Positions 1 to 9,654 of a stretch of DNA of 32,103 bases are shown piece by piece. A program made the position numbers and the translations under genes. Numbering within the stretch: the first letter of the stretch is position 1; the number at the start of each line of letters is the position of its first letter. The DNA is from Pseudomonadota bacterium (GTDB taxonomy: Bacteria > Pseudomonadota > Gammaproteobacteria > Pseudomonadales > Halieaceae): NCBI GenBank assembly GCA_015222725.1, contig JADFVW010000138.1, positions 1-32,103 on the forward strand, in the 5' to 3' direction. A model generated the notes under the pieces. That model made no database searches. It was given only the letters and a program-made list of their open reading frames with translations, and had not been told where the DNA came from.

Positions 1-61
1 ATGACTCACTTCCGTATCTGCTTTATACTGAGCGGCTAGTATTGGCGATAGTGATGTTTCT

Positions 62-607
62 ATGAAGTTTTGTACCAGCTGTGGTAACTCGGTCACTTTA
101 CAGATTCCCGAGGGCGATGACCGGGAACGTTTTGTCTGTTCCGTGTGCGAGCTTATTCACTACAGTAACCCCCGTGTCATAGTAGGCTGTGTACCCCATT
201 ACGAGGGCAAGGTATTGCTCTGTAAGCGGGCCATAGAGCCGCGCAAAAACTACTGGACTCTACCCGCCGGCTTTATGGAAAATGGCGAGACCACGCCCCA
301 GGGCGCGGCCAGGGAAACCTGGGAGGAAGCCCGGGCAAAAGTAAGCAAACTGGAGCTGTACCGGGTTTTCGATGTGCCCAGTATCAACCAGGTGTATATG
401 TTTTACCGCTGTGACCTCGACCGCGGAGAGTATGGCGTTGGTCCTGAAAGTCTGGAAACCGAGCTCTACTTCGAGCGGGACATCCCCTGGGATAATATTG
501 CCTTCCCCGTCGTTCACCAGACACTCAAGTCGTTTTTTCGCGATGCAGCGAAAAACCACTTCCCGGTACAGGTATCTTCCATAGAGTACAAACACCGTCG
601 TGGCTGA
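62..607 (+). CDS. NUDIX hydrolase with N-terminal zinc ribbon
   Basis: CTSCG...CSVCELIHYSNPRVIVG zinc-ribbon pattern followed by a Nudix box (GFMENGETTPQGAARETWEEA). Confidence 0.9.
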   Translation: MKFCTSCGNSVTLQIPEGDDRERFVCSVCELIHYSNPRVIVGCVPHYEGKVLLCKRAIEPRKNYWTLPAGFMENGETTPQGAARETWEEARAKVSKLELYRVFDVPSINQVYMFYRCDLDRGEYGVGPESLETELYFERDIPWDNIAFPVVHQTLKSFFRDAAKNHFPVQVSSIEYKHRRG

Positions 608-1985
608 TCAGCAAGTATTACTTTATGCGCTGGCGGGTGCCTGTGCTTTTTTTGCACTTGCGGCCCTGATACTGCTTGTTCGAGGTTCTGCCCGGGCGGC
701 AAAGCAGGGGCAAACCGAAGCGGTCTTGCAAAGCCAACTCCTGCAAGCCAATGAGCGGCAACAGGACCTGAATGGACAACTGGATGCAGCGAGGGCGAGG
801 GTAGAGGAAATTCAAGCCGAAAACCGCCAATTAAGTGAGTCCCGGATTAGAACAGAGGTGCACAGTCGCGAGTCCCTGCGCGCCGCCGAGGATAAAATTA
901 AGTTGCTCAAAAATGCCCGGGAGCAGATGACGGCAGAGTTCAATAATCTTGCAAATCGAATTTTCGATGAGAAAACCGAGCGTCTGCTACAGACCAATAA
1001 ATCTTCCCTGAAGACCACGCTCAATCCCCTGAAGACCCAGCTTGGGGATTTTCGCAAAAAGGTCGAGGATATTTATGACAAGGAGACCCGTGATCGCGTT
1101 TCCCTGCGGGTCGAGCTGGAACAACTGAAAAAGCTCAATGTGCAAATTTCCGAGGATGCGGTCAATTTGACCCGGGCGCTGAAGGGGGACAAAAAAGTTC
1201 AGGGAAATTGGGGTGAGGTGGTACTGGAGCGCGTCCTGGAGCAATCAGGCCTGCGCAAGGGCTCGGAGTATGACACCCAGGTGAGTCTACAGGCAGAGGA
1301 TGGTAGCAGGCGCTTTCCCGATGTAATTATTCGTCTGCCCGACAATAAAGACGTGGTAGTCGACTCCAAGGTTTCGCTGGTTGACTACGAGCAGTATGTG
1401 AACGCCGAATCCGAGGTGGAGAGAGAGGCGGCCCTGGCGCGGCATGTTAGCGCAATCGGCAATCATATAGCCGGGCTCTCCATCAAAGCCTATGAAAAGC
1501 TGGAGGGTATTCGCTCTCTTGATTTTGTTTTGATGTTTATCCCTATCGAATCGGCTTTCAGCGCGGCATACGATGCCAACCCTGAAATGTTTATGCGTGC
1601 CTCCGATAAGCAAATTGTTATTGTGAGCCCCACAACGTTATTGGTAACCCTGCGCACTATCCAGACCATCTGGCGCTATGAATACCAGAACCGTAACGCA
1701 GAAAAAATTGCCGCACAGGCCGGTGGTATCTTTGACCAGTTTGCCCTGGTCATTGAGTCCCTGGATGAGGTGGGTCGCAATATAGATAAGGCCAAAGATT
1801 CATTCGATCAAACCCATAAGCGGCTTAGCACGGGCCGCGGCAACCTGGTACGGCGAGTGACTCAGTTGGAAGAACTGGGCGCCAGGACAAAAAAGAAGTT
1901 GCCGGCATCGGTGACAGAGGTGGACGACGAACCCGCTCTGCTTGAAGCGACTCCCGAACATTCAGAGCATGATGAGGAAAAATAG
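600..1985 (+). CDS. rmuC: DNA recombination protein RmuC
   Basis: N-terminal TM plus coiled coil, then the typical RmuC core (GNWGEVVLERVLEQSGLRKGSEYDTQ..., FVLMFIPIESAF, IVSPTTLLVTLRTI). Confidence 0.93.
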   Translation: MADQQVLLYALAGACAFFALAALILLVRGSARAAKQGQTEAVLQSQLLQANERQQDLNGQLDAARARVEEIQAENRQLSESRIRTEVHSRESLRAAEDKIKLLKNAREQMTAEFNNLANRIFDEKTERLLQTNKSSLKTTLNPLKTQLGDFRKKVEDIYDKETRDRVSLRVELEQLKKLNVQISEDAVNLTRALKGDKKVQGNWGEVVLERVLEQSGLRKGSEYDTQVSLQAEDGSRRFPDVIIRLPDNKDVVVDSKVSLVDYEQYVNAESEVEREAALARHVSAIGNHIAGLSIKAYEKLEGIRSLDFVLMFIPIESAFSAAYDANPEMFMRASDKQIVIVSPTTLLVTLRTIQTIWRYEYQNRNAEKIAAQAGGIFDQFALVIESLDEVGRNIDKAKDSFDQTHKRLSTGRGNLVRRVTQLEELGARTKKKLPASVTEVDDEPALLEATPEHSEHDEEK

Positions 1986-1987
1986 GT

Positions 1988-2464
1988 ATGGCATTCCCAA
2001 AGATCGGCAATATCGCACCGGCGTTTACACTGCTGGACCAGAACGGTGAGAAGGTAAGCCTGAAACAGTTTCGGGATAACAGCAATGTGGTCCTGTATTT
2101 TTACCCCAAGGCAATGACACCCGGCTGTACGGTGCAGGCATGTGGTATACGCGACAGTAAAAAGGCCTTGAAGAAGGCCAACACGGTGGTGCTGGGCGTC
2201 AGTCCCGACCCCTATCCGCGCCTGGGCCGTTTTATCGAAAAGCACGACTTGAACTTCACCTTATTGTCCGATGAAGATCATGCAATCACTGAAAAATACG
2301 GTTGCTGGAATTTAAAGAAATTTATGGGTCGCGAATTTATGGGGGTTGTGCGCACCACGTTTATTATCGGTAAAGATGGGCGCCTGAAGCATGTTATGAA
2401 CAAATTCAAAACAAAGAGCCATCACGACGATTTATTGGCGCTGATCACAGAGCTCGGTTTGTGA
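1988..2464 (+). CDS. bcp: Thioredoxin-dependent thiol peroxidase (BCP/PrxQ-type peroxiredoxin)
   Basis: VVLYFYPKAMTPGCTVQACGIRD peroxidatic Cys motif; length 158 aa. Confidence 0.92.
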   Translation: MAFPKIGNIAPAFTLLDQNGEKVSLKQFRDNSNVVLYFYPKAMTPGCTVQACGIRDSKKALKKANTVVLGVSPDPYPRLGRFIEKHDLNFTLLSDEDHAITEKYGCWNLKKFMGREFMGVVRTTFIIGKDGRLKHVMNKFKTKSHHDDLLALITELGL

Positions 2465-2471
2465 GATTGAA

Positions 2472-3566
2472 GTGATGCCGAAATACCTGTTTGACGATAC
2501 GCCGGAGCACGGAACCACACGGGAGATAGTGCCCGGTGTGCGCTGGTTGCAAATGCCACTGCCCATGTCGCTGGATCACATAAACCTCTATCTACTGGAG
2601 GATACCGATGGCTGGTGGATTATCGATACCGGCATTTCTATCGGTCCCACCCAGGAGTTGTGGGAGAAAATTTTTGAACAGGAACTGGGTGGCAAGCCAG
2701 TAAAAGCCGTTTTGTGTACGCATTTACACCCGGACCATATCGGTATGGCGGGTTGGCTGTGCGAGAAATGGCGTGTTCCCCTGTACATGACCGAGGCGGA
2801 GTACTTCCAGGGTTTGTCCTTCAGTCGTATGGAAAAGCACCACTTCAGCTGGACCTCTGAGCAGCACTACTGTCGCTCGGGATTTAAGCCCGACTATATC
2901 GAAAAGATGCGACAAAAGTATGGCGGTTTCTCCTCGGTGATAAAACCCATGCCCACCGGCTACAGGCGTTTGGTAGAGGGAGACACTCTGCTTATCAATG
3001 GCAATCGCTGGCGTATAGTTGTGGGTAGGGGCCACTCGCCTGAACATGCCTGTTTGTACTGCGAGTCACTGAATATCCTTATCTCAGGTGACCAGGTGAT
3101 TCCAAAAATTACCTCCAATGTCAGTGTCATGGCCAGTGAGCCAGAGGCCAACCCTCTGTTGCACTGGTTCGCCTCCCACGAAAAATTTCTCACTGTCTTA
3201 CCCGGCGATGCCCTGGTGTTGCCCGCGCACAACGCGCCTTTTCACGGGCTGCACGAGCGACTGCGCTTTTTGATAGATCATCACGAGGATCATTTGCTGG
3301 CTCTGGAGCAGGCTTGTGCCTTATCAGATTCTACTGCAGTAGAGCTGCTGCCTGTCTTGTTCAAACGGGAACTCAGTGGTGATCATATGAGTATGGCGGT
3401 CGGGGAATGTATAGCCCACCTGAATTACCTGTATCAGCGCGGCCAGCTGGGTCGGACTATCGATGACGATGGGCACTATCGCTACAGTTCAATTGATACG
3501 ACCTTGCCGCAACGTATTCGACGTGAAAAACACAGTGCAGACGACGCTGTGCCGGTGCAGGTCTAG
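2472..3566 (+). CDS. MBL-fold metallo-hydrolase
   Basis: THLHPDHIGMAGW (HxHxDH) and downstream GRGHSPEHACLY, ISGDQVIP motifs; GTG at 2472 or ATG at 2475. Confidence 0.9.
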   Translation: MMPKYLFDDTPEHGTTREIVPGVRWLQMPLPMSLDHINLYLLEDTDGWWIIDTGISIGPTQELWEKIFEQELGGKPVKAVLCTHLHPDHIGMAGWLCEKWRVPLYMTEAEYFQGLSFSRMEKHHFSWTSEQHYCRSGFKPDYIEKMRQKYGGFSSVIKPMPTGYRRLVEGDTLLINGNRWRIVVGRGHSPEHACLYCESLNILISGDQVIPKITSNVSVMASEPEANPLLHWFASHEKFLTVLPGDALVLPAHNAPFHGLHERLRFLIDHHEDHLLALEQACALSDSTAVELLPVLFKRELSGDHMSMAVGECIAHLNYLYQRGQLGRTIDDDGHYRYSSIDTTLPQRIRREKHSADDAVPVQV

Positions 3567-3575
3567 GGAGTGACA

Positions 3576-4442
3576 ATGCCACCAGACATCGCTGTTATTG
3601 ACCTGATGCTGGCCATACCCGGGGAGGATAACAGCCGGTTTTATGAGTGGATTAAACCCATGCTGATGGACAGGGAAAGCCATGACATGTTCTCCATGCC
3701 CGCCCAGTATATGTTCAAGGACATTCCCGAGACACCCAGTCAGGACGATTATATTGCCTACACCATCGCGCAAATGGACAAGCACGGTATTGCGCGGGCG
3801 ATGATTGACGTGGGTGAGTTCAGTGAGGCTCATGCAGAGGCTTTGCGTCGCCACCCGGACCGGTTCTTCGCCTCCTACGAGGCCAACCCCAATGGCGGAA
3901 TGGAAGAAGTGCGTAAAATTGTGCGTATGCACGAGGAGTTCGGTATTAAAGCGGTTACCGCTGCGCCCGCCATGATCTGTCCGTCGGTGCCGGTAAACGA
4001 CAAAAAATGGTACCCCATCTATGCTAAATTGGTAGAGCTGGATATTCCTTTCTGTCCCTGTATGGGTGTGCCCGGGCCGCGTGTGCCCTTCGGTCCGCAG
4101 AAAATGGAGTTGTTGGATGAAGTGCTGTGGTTCTTTCCCGAGATGCGCGTGGTGACACGGCACGGCTGTGAACCCTGGACTGAACTGGCCTGTAAGATGA
4201 TGCTCAAGTACCCCAATCTATACTATATGACCAGTGCCTTCGCACCGCGCTACTACCCACAGGATATTATTGATTTCGCCAATAAACGCGGTGCCGACCA
4301 GGTGATGTACGCGGGGTATTTTCCGATGGGTTTATCCCTGGATAGAATTTTTAAGGAAATGCCGGATGTACCGCTGCGCGATGAGGTATGGCCGAAGTTT
4401 TTGCGTGAAAATGCTATCCGCGTCTTCAAACTCGACGAATAG
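3576..4442 (+). CDS. Amidohydrolase-2-family (ACMSD-like TIM barrel) protein
   Basis: Overall amidohydrolase_2 pattern (DRFFASYEANPNGG, EFGIKAVTAAPAM, RVVTRHGCEPW, YYMTSAFAPRYYPQDIIDFAN). Exact start uncertain (ATG 3576 or an upstream in-frame codon at 3570). Confidence 0.8.
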   Translation: MPPDIAVIDLMLAIPGEDNSRFYEWIKPMLMDRESHDMFSMPAQYMFKDIPETPSQDDYIAYTIAQMDKHGIARAMIDVGEFSEAHAEALRRHPDRFFASYEANPNGGMEEVRKIVRMHEEFGIKAVTAAPAMICPSVPVNDKKWYPIYAKLVELDIPFCPCMGVPGPRVPFGPQKMELLDEVLWFFPEMRVVTRHGCEPWTELACKMMLKYPNLYYMTSAFAPRYYPQDIIDFANKRGADQVMYAGYFPMGLSLDRIFKEMPDVPLRDEVWPKFLRENAIRVFKLDE

Positions 4443-4472
4443 AAATAAATAAAAAAGGACAGGACAAGCCCT

Positions 4473-4922
4473 ATGCTATCAATTGCGGATATTTCGGATC
4501 GTCTGGAGATAGAGGATGTAGTGAAGGCGTATTCTCATGCGATAGACCGGCGGGAATTTGACCACCTTCGACAACTATTTACAGCGGACGCCCATATAGA
4601 CTACAGCGCATTCAATGGCAGTGTGGGAACACTGGAAGAAACCATAGAGTTCCTGAAAAGCGCTCTCACGAAGGAGCTGTTTCCGAACTGCCAGCATCTG
4701 CTGAGCAACATACAAATAGAACTGGACGGCGATAGTGCAAGCGGTAGAGTAATGTGTTTCAACCCCATGGAAATGTCGATTGCCCAGGGGGAGAAGCAGG
4801 TATTTATGCTCGGCCTGTGGTATCTCGACGAATACCAGCGAACAGCAGGTGGCTGGCGTATCAGTCGCCGGGAAGAGGAGAGGAGTTGGGTGTTCAATGC
4901 TCCGGACTTTATGGGGTTTTAA
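4473..4922 (+). CDS. SnoaL-like / NTF2-like polyketide-cyclase-fold protein
   Basis: 149 aa; IEDVVKAYSHAIDRREFDHLRQLFTADAHIDYS...GGWRISRREEERSW is typical of SnoaL_4 family proteins. Confidence 0.82.
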   Translation: MLSIADISDRLEIEDVVKAYSHAIDRREFDHLRQLFTADAHIDYSAFNGSVGTLEETIEFLKSALTKELFPNCQHLLSNIQIELDGDSASGRVMCFNPMEMSIAQGEKQVFMLGLWYLDEYQRTAGGWRISRREEERSWVFNAPDFMGF

Positions 4923-4923
4923 T

Positions 4924-5856
4924 ATGAGTGGCCAGGGCTACTTTTTGAATCGCTTATGCCAATTCGTGCTGTTTACTGCACTGCTTTGTGGTGCCCTGTT
5001 TAGCCATGTTGCCGGCGCACAAGACCTCGAGCCGCGTAGCTATACCAATATCCCCGTAGGAGAGTCATTCCTGGTTGTGGGCTATATTCGCTCAGGCGGT
5101 GAAATTGCGCCCTCTGGTACCTCATCTCCCATCCAGGACTTCGAACTGGATATCGACGCCGGTGTCATTGGCTTTGCCCATAGTTTTGGCCTTGCAGGTA
5201 AATCGGCCAAGATCGACATGGGCGCAACGCGACAGTGCTGGGAGGGTTCTGCCACCTACCGGGGGGAATTTGTCGCGGATAGGCGCTGTGGTTACGGTGA
5301 TCCAAAAATCAGGCTGAGCTGGAATTTCTACGGTGCTCCCGCACTCGCTCTAGAGGAGTTTATGACGTGGGAGCCAGGGCTTGTCATCGGAACAAGCTTG
5401 CAAGTTAGCGTCCCTGTTGGTACTTACAAGGACGATCAATTAGTAAATTTTGGCGCTAATCGCTGGATGTTCAGGCCAGGAATCGGTATGTCGCACAAAT
5501 TCGGGCGCTGGCATTACGATGTCATCGCATCGGTGCGACTCTATGAAGACAACGACGATTTTTTTAACGGCTCGACGGTGGAGCAAGATCCTTTGTATTC
5601 CGTGCAGGGGCATCTTATTTACAATTTGCGAAAGGGCCGCTGGCTGTCCCTCAATGCTAACTTTTATCGGGGTGGTGAAACTTCAGTAGAACATATACCG
5701 TCCCGCAATTTAAAAGAAAACTCGCGTTTTGGTATGACCTATTCGACCCCCATTAACAGACACAACAGTCTGAAGCTATATGCCAGTACCGGTGTTCTTA
5801 CCCGGACGGGCGATGATTTTGATACCTTTGGAATAGCCTGGCAGTATCGTTTTTGA
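4924..5856 (+). CDS. Outer-membrane transporter-like protein (Phenol_MetA_deg-type beta barrel)
   Basis: Signal peptide after ATG 4924 (LCQFVLFTALLCGALFSHVAGAQ), beta-barrel-like alternation, VPVGTYKDDQLVNFGANRWMFRPGIGMSHKFGRW, terminal aromatic (QYRF). The ORF-track start at 4780 overlaps the upstream gene. Confidence 0.8.
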   Translation: MSGQGYFLNRLCQFVLFTALLCGALFSHVAGAQDLEPRSYTNIPVGESFLVVGYIRSGGEIAPSGTSSPIQDFELDIDAGVIGFAHSFGLAGKSAKIDMGATRQCWEGSATYRGEFVADRRCGYGDPKIRLSWNFYGAPALALEEFMTWEPGLVIGTSLQVSVPVGTYKDDQLVNFGANRWMFRPGIGMSHKFGRWHYDVIASVRLYEDNDDFFNGSTVEQDPLYSVQGHLIYNLRKGRWLSLNANFYRGGETSVEHIPSRNLKENSRFGMTYSTPINRHNSLKLYASTGVLTRTGDDFDTFGIAWQYRF

Positions 5857-5887
5857 GCAGAAGCGGGAGGGTTGAACACCCGGTGTA

Positions 5888-7606
5888 TCAGAGTTTATCC
5901 AGGTGAGTTTGTCGTATTACTTTTTTCAGGAGTTTGCCCGTGGCATTTTTCGCCAGCGGCTCGCTGGACAGCGAGAAATAAGTGGGTACTTTGTAGCCCG
6001 CAACCCGATCGGAGACATACTGCTGTAACGATTCTGCGCTTAGTTCAGCGTTCTTTCGAATAGCGACTGTAGCAGCTAACTCCTCTCCCCAGCGGTCGTG
6101 AGGAACGCCGTATACCGCTGCCTCGATGACTGCGGGATGAGTCTGCAGGATGCCTTCAATCTCGACGGGGTAGATATTTTCGCCACCGCGAATCACCATA
6201 TCTTTAATGCGATCAACGATGTATATGAAATTGTTGTCATCCACATAACCCACATCACCGGTCGCAACCCAGCCGTCGATAAAAGTGTCGGCGCTGGCCT
6301 CGGGGAGATTCCAGTATTGCTGGGCGTTAGTGGGGCTTTTAATATATATCTCTCCGGTTTCACCCGCGGGCAAGGTGTTGCCCCGCCCGTCGACAGTTTT
6401 ACACTCGACAATCGGGGACAGGGTACCTGCGGCGGCCGGATTTACCCTGAAGGCCTCGCCGGTGCAGTTGGCACAGGCGGCGTTGGTTTCAGTCATACCA
6501 TAGCCCGTGCCAGGGTAGGCGTCAGGCAGTTTGTTGTAGATAGTATCCTTGAGGTGGGGAGGGCAGGCTGCACCCCCAGCGCCGATGGAATACAAGCTGG
6601 AAGTATCTGTAGTGTCGAATGCGGGAGACTCCAATAGAGCCAGAGACATGGTGGGAACACCCACGAATACGGTGAGCCGCTCTTTCTCGATAATGGCCAG
6701 TGCCTCCTCGGCATCCCACTTGTACATGATGCTGGTCTTGCGTCCGCCCCGTAAATTGAGCAGGAAAACGGAATAGCAGCCGGATACGTGGAACAGGGGG
6801 ACGGCGAGTAGGGTGGAAGGCTCAAAACCACTCCCCAGCATTTTTTCTATGGCGTCGGGGTTGGCCATGGCCGATATGTAGCTGTGAACCTCGAAGTTCA
6901 TCAGCGTCTGGCAGAGGGCGAAGTTGGTAGAAACCGCGCCTTTGGGTTTTCCCGTCGTCCCGGAGGTATACATCAGCATTACCGGGTCTCCCGCGCTGAT
7001 GTCTACATCGGGCAGGCTGGCCGAGCTTTGTTGCGTTGATTCCCAGCTGTCTACGCCGGGCTGTGCTTGCTCCCGAGCACCTCTGGCAACCACTGCGGTG
7101 CACGCCAGCCCTTGTAATCTGCCTGCAATATAGTCTGCGCGTTGCTGGTCGCAAAAAACCAGCTTGGCACCGGCATCGTCCAGGGCATAGGCCAGGTCGC
7201 CGGCCTGCCCCCAACTATTGAGCGGAACCACGATCGCACCCACCGATATGACGGCGGTAAATGCCACCATCCATTCCGGATAGTTGCGCATGGCGATGGC
7301 GACCCGTTCGCCCTTGTTGATTCCATAGTGGTTTACCAGGTGATTTGCCAACTTATCAACACTGTTGAAGTACTCATTGAAGCTGACTTGTTCTTCGCCA
7401 AAGGTGATAAAGATTTTGTCACCATGATTCCGCCCTTCGGCCAGGGCATCGCGCAGGGTGGCGGGTGCATTTTTGTAGGCGAGCACGTCGGCGCCGTTAA
7501 ACTGTCGCCTCTGCACCTCAAAAGGTGCCCCAGCACTTGTCAATTGCGTACAGGCATCACGGAGCTTCTGGGCTATTTCTGTGAGGGCTGTAGCAGGGCC
7601 ATTCAT
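5888..7606 (-). CDS. AMP-dependent acyl-CoA synthetase/ligase
   Basis: MLMYTSGTTGKPKGAV AMP-binding motif, GYGMTETNA, WVATGDVGYVDDNNFIYIVDRIKDMVIRGGENIYPVEIE, C-terminal K in NATGKLLKK. Confidence 0.93.
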   Translation of the reverse strand: MNGPATALTEIAQKLRDACTQLTSAGAPFEVQRRQFNGADVLAYKNAPATLRDALAEGRNHGDKIFITFGEEQVSFNEYFNSVDKLANHLVNHYGINKGERVAIAMRNYPEWMVAFTAVISVGAIVVPLNSWGQAGDLAYALDDAGAKLVFCDQQRADYIAGRLQGLACTAVVARGAREQAQPGVDSWESTQQSSASLPDVDISAGDPVMLMYTSGTTGKPKGAVSTNFALCQTLMNFEVHSYISAMANPDAIEKMLGSGFEPSTLLAVPLFHVSGCYSVFLLNLRGGRKTSIMYKWDAEEALAIIEKERLTVFVGVPTMSLALLESPAFDTTDTSSLYSIGAGGAACPPHLKDTIYNKLPDAYPGTGYGMTETNAACANCTGEAFRVNPAAAGTLSPIVECKTVDGRGNTLPAGETGEIYIKSPTNAQQYWNLPEASADTFIDGWVATGDVGYVDDNNFIYIVDRIKDMVIRGGENIYPVEIEGILQTHPAVIEAAVYGVPHDRWGEELAATVAIRKNAELSAESLQQYVSDRVAGYKVPTYFSLSSEPLAKNATGKLLKKVIRQTHLDKL

Positions 7607-7620
7607 GGGCGGGAAGCCTC

Positions 7621-8124
7621 TTAATCGTTTTGGGCTACCCAGGATTCGGGCAGGTACTCCAGGTCTATTTTGTTAACAGCCTCTCTCAAATTGGACTCCA
7701 ATACATCCAGTTCTTTCGCGCCGACACGCTCGGCATAATACTGGCGAACTTCATCGACGACCTGCATGCTGTCTTTCACCAGGTTTATTCCCTTTTTTGT
7801 CAGGCGAATTTCCTTAGCCCGCTTGTCATTCTGGTCAATACCACGCTCGATGTAGCCCATGCGCTCGACCTCTTTCAACATTTTCCCCATTGCCTGCTGG
7901 GTTACCTGAGCACGTTCGGCCAGCTCGGTAACACGCACGGCACCCAGGCCGAGATTCGAAAATAGTACACTGTGGGATGGCCTGATCTGTTCGTGCCCTC
8001 TCTGCTGTAATAACTTGAGCGTGCGCCGCTCAAAATCCTTGGAAAACTCAATCAACAGGCGTAAAAGATTATTTGAAAGTTTGTACGCGATATCCTGATT
8101 CTTTTGTGCTGTACTTTTGCTCAT
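7621..8124 (-). CDS. MarR-family transcriptional regulator
   Basis: wHTH pattern VTELAERAQVTQQAMGKMLKEVERMGYIERGIDQNDKRAKEIRLTKKG; ends 14 nt before the ligase start on the same strand. Confidence 0.88.
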   Translation of the reverse strand: MSKSTAQKNQDIAYKLSNNLLRLLIEFSKDFERRTLKLLQQRGHEQIRPSHSVLFSNLGLGAVRVTELAERAQVTQQAMGKMLKEVERMGYIERGIDQNDKRAKEIRLTKKGINLVKDSMQVVDEVRQYYAERVGAKELDVLESNLREAVNKIDLEYLPESWVAQND

Positions 8125-8457
8125 GTGGTGTGCTCCCTACCGTTTTAGCCTCTATTTTTTTGTGGGCTTTTAGTTTTGTAAATGTGAGCTGATACTAACA
8201 GAATTGTCCACCTTATGGATGTCAGATGTAAATAATAGTTCCCGGTTACGCCTTATTTTAACGATGTCCCGCTTCTTTTAGTAGATCCTCTTTATTCTCT
8301 GGTTTTGTCGCATATAATGCGAGTTGACTACTGACATTATTATCTGGTGGGAATGCTCCGGTCGTAAACAAGAAGACTCAGAGGCGCCACTTTTTTGTAC
8401 TGCAGCCTTCACATCCGTTACACTGCGCGCCATTCCAGACTTTGGCGGGCACCTCCA

Positions 8458-9240
8458 ATGGCAAAAATTATCACCTGTAATACTAACGGCATTCGCGCCG
8501 CCTCACGCAAGGGTTTTTTCGAGTGGATGGCTGGTGAAAGCCCGGATGTTGTATGCATTCAGGAGACCAAGGCACAGCTTCACCAACTGACAGATCCGAT
8601 CTTTAGCCCCGAGGGCTACTATTGCTATTACAATGACGCCCAGAAAAAGGGCTACAGTGGCACGGCGCTGTACAGCAAGGTGAAGCCAATAAAGGTGGTG
8701 ACATCGCTGGGCTGGGACCCCGCCGATTCCGAGGGTCGATACCTGCAGGCAGACTTCAAGGGCTTGAGTGTCATTTCACTGTATCTGCCCTCCGGGTCCA
8801 GCAGTGATGAGGCACAGCAGCGTAAATACCGTTTTATGGATAATTTCCTGGAGCATTTAAAGGCGCTGCGACGCAAGCGCAGGGAATATATCATCTGCGC
8901 GGATTGGAATATCTGCCACAAGGAAATTGACCTGAAGAACTGGCGCCCTAATCGCAAGAATTCCGGTTTCCTGCCCGAGGAGCGGGCTTGGCTGGATGTA
9001 CTGTATGACGAGGTGGGGTATGTCGACTCATTCCGCCTGGTTAACGATGCCCCGGAGGAATATACCTGGTGGTCTAACCGGGGCCAGGCCTGGGCCAAAA
9101 ACGTGGGTTGGCGGCTGGATTACCAGGTGATTACCCCAAAATTAGCGAAGAGCGTATTGGCGGCAAGTGTTTATAGGGAGGAGCGCTTCTCCGATCACGC
9201 ACCGCAAATTATGGAATACGATTTCGACATCGAATCCTGA
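8458..9240 (+). CDS. Exodeoxyribonuclease III / Crc-family endonuclease-exonuclease-phosphatase protein
   Basis: MAKIITCNTNGIRAA...CIQETKAQ...CADWNICHKEIDLKNW...FSDHAPQIMEYD; EEP fold with catalytic residues present. Preferred start ATG 8458 (track start 8395 adds an unrelated N-terminus). Confidence 0.9.
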   Translation: MAKIITCNTNGIRAASRKGFFEWMAGESPDVVCIQETKAQLHQLTDPIFSPEGYYCYYNDAQKKGYSGTALYSKVKPIKVVTSLGWDPADSEGRYLQADFKGLSVISLYLPSGSSSDEAQQRKYRFMDNFLEHLKALRRKRREYIICADWNICHKEIDLKNWRPNRKNSGFLPEERAWLDVLYDEVGYVDSFRLVNDAPEEYTWWSNRGQAWAKNVGWRLDYQVITPKLAKSVLAASVYREERFSDHAPQIMEYDFDIES

Positions 9241-9248
9241 CACCATTT

Positions 9249-9279
9249 GATTGCGGCAATTCGCCAAAACCTGTACATT
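9249..9279 (+). promoter_or_regulatory. Possible sigma70-like promoter upstream of yajC-like gene (TTGCGG - 17 bp - TACATT)
   Basis: Hexamers at about 9251-9256 and 9274-9279, read by eye; 9318 is the downstream ATG. Confidence 0.25.
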
Positions 9280-9317
9280 AACGAGCGTTTTCACACCTCT
9301 CTATTAAGGAAAAATCA

Positions 9318-9653
9318 ATGAGTTTGTTTATAGCCAGTGCCCATGCCCAAGCTGCAGGTGAGGCGCCCGGGGGCGGTGACCTGTTCCAGATCGCCTTTCT
9401 TATCGGGTTGTTTGTCCTGTTTTACTTTATTGCCATCCGTCCCCAGCGCAAGCGGCAGAAAGAGCATACACAGATGATATCTGCGGTTAGTAAAGGCGAC
9501 GAAGTAGTGACCAGTTCTGGCATTCTCGGGAAGATCAGTTCTCTGGATGATAACTATATTGTGTTGACCGTCTCCGACAAGGTCGACTTGAAGTTTCAGC
9601 GAGTGCATATTCACGCGGTTCTTCCCAAAGGTACGTTGAAGTCAATCGGCTAG
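9318..9653 (+). CDS. yajC: YajC-like preprotein translocase accessory subunit
   Basis: 111 aa; single TM (FQIAFLIGLFVLFYFIAIRPQRKRQKEH) then SKGDEVVTSSGILGKISSLDDNYIVLTVSDKVDLKFQRVHIHAVLPKGTLKSI, the characteristic YajC pattern. Confidence 0.92.
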   Translation: MSLFIASAHAQAAGEAPGGGDLFQIAFLIGLFVLFYFIAIRPQRKRQKEHTQMISAVSKGDEVVTSSGILGKISSLDDNYIVLTVSDKVDLKFQRVHIHAVLPKGTLKSIG

Positions 9654-9654
9654 C

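Noticed and set aside
3489-4163. 224-aa minus-strand ORF, His-rich
   Set aside because: Antisense to the amidohydrolase; the His richness reflects the opposite-strand codon pattern.
8290-8318. TATAAT at 8313-8318 upstream of the exoIII-like gene
   Set aside because: Good -10 match but no acceptable -35 at the right spacing; not called as a promoter.
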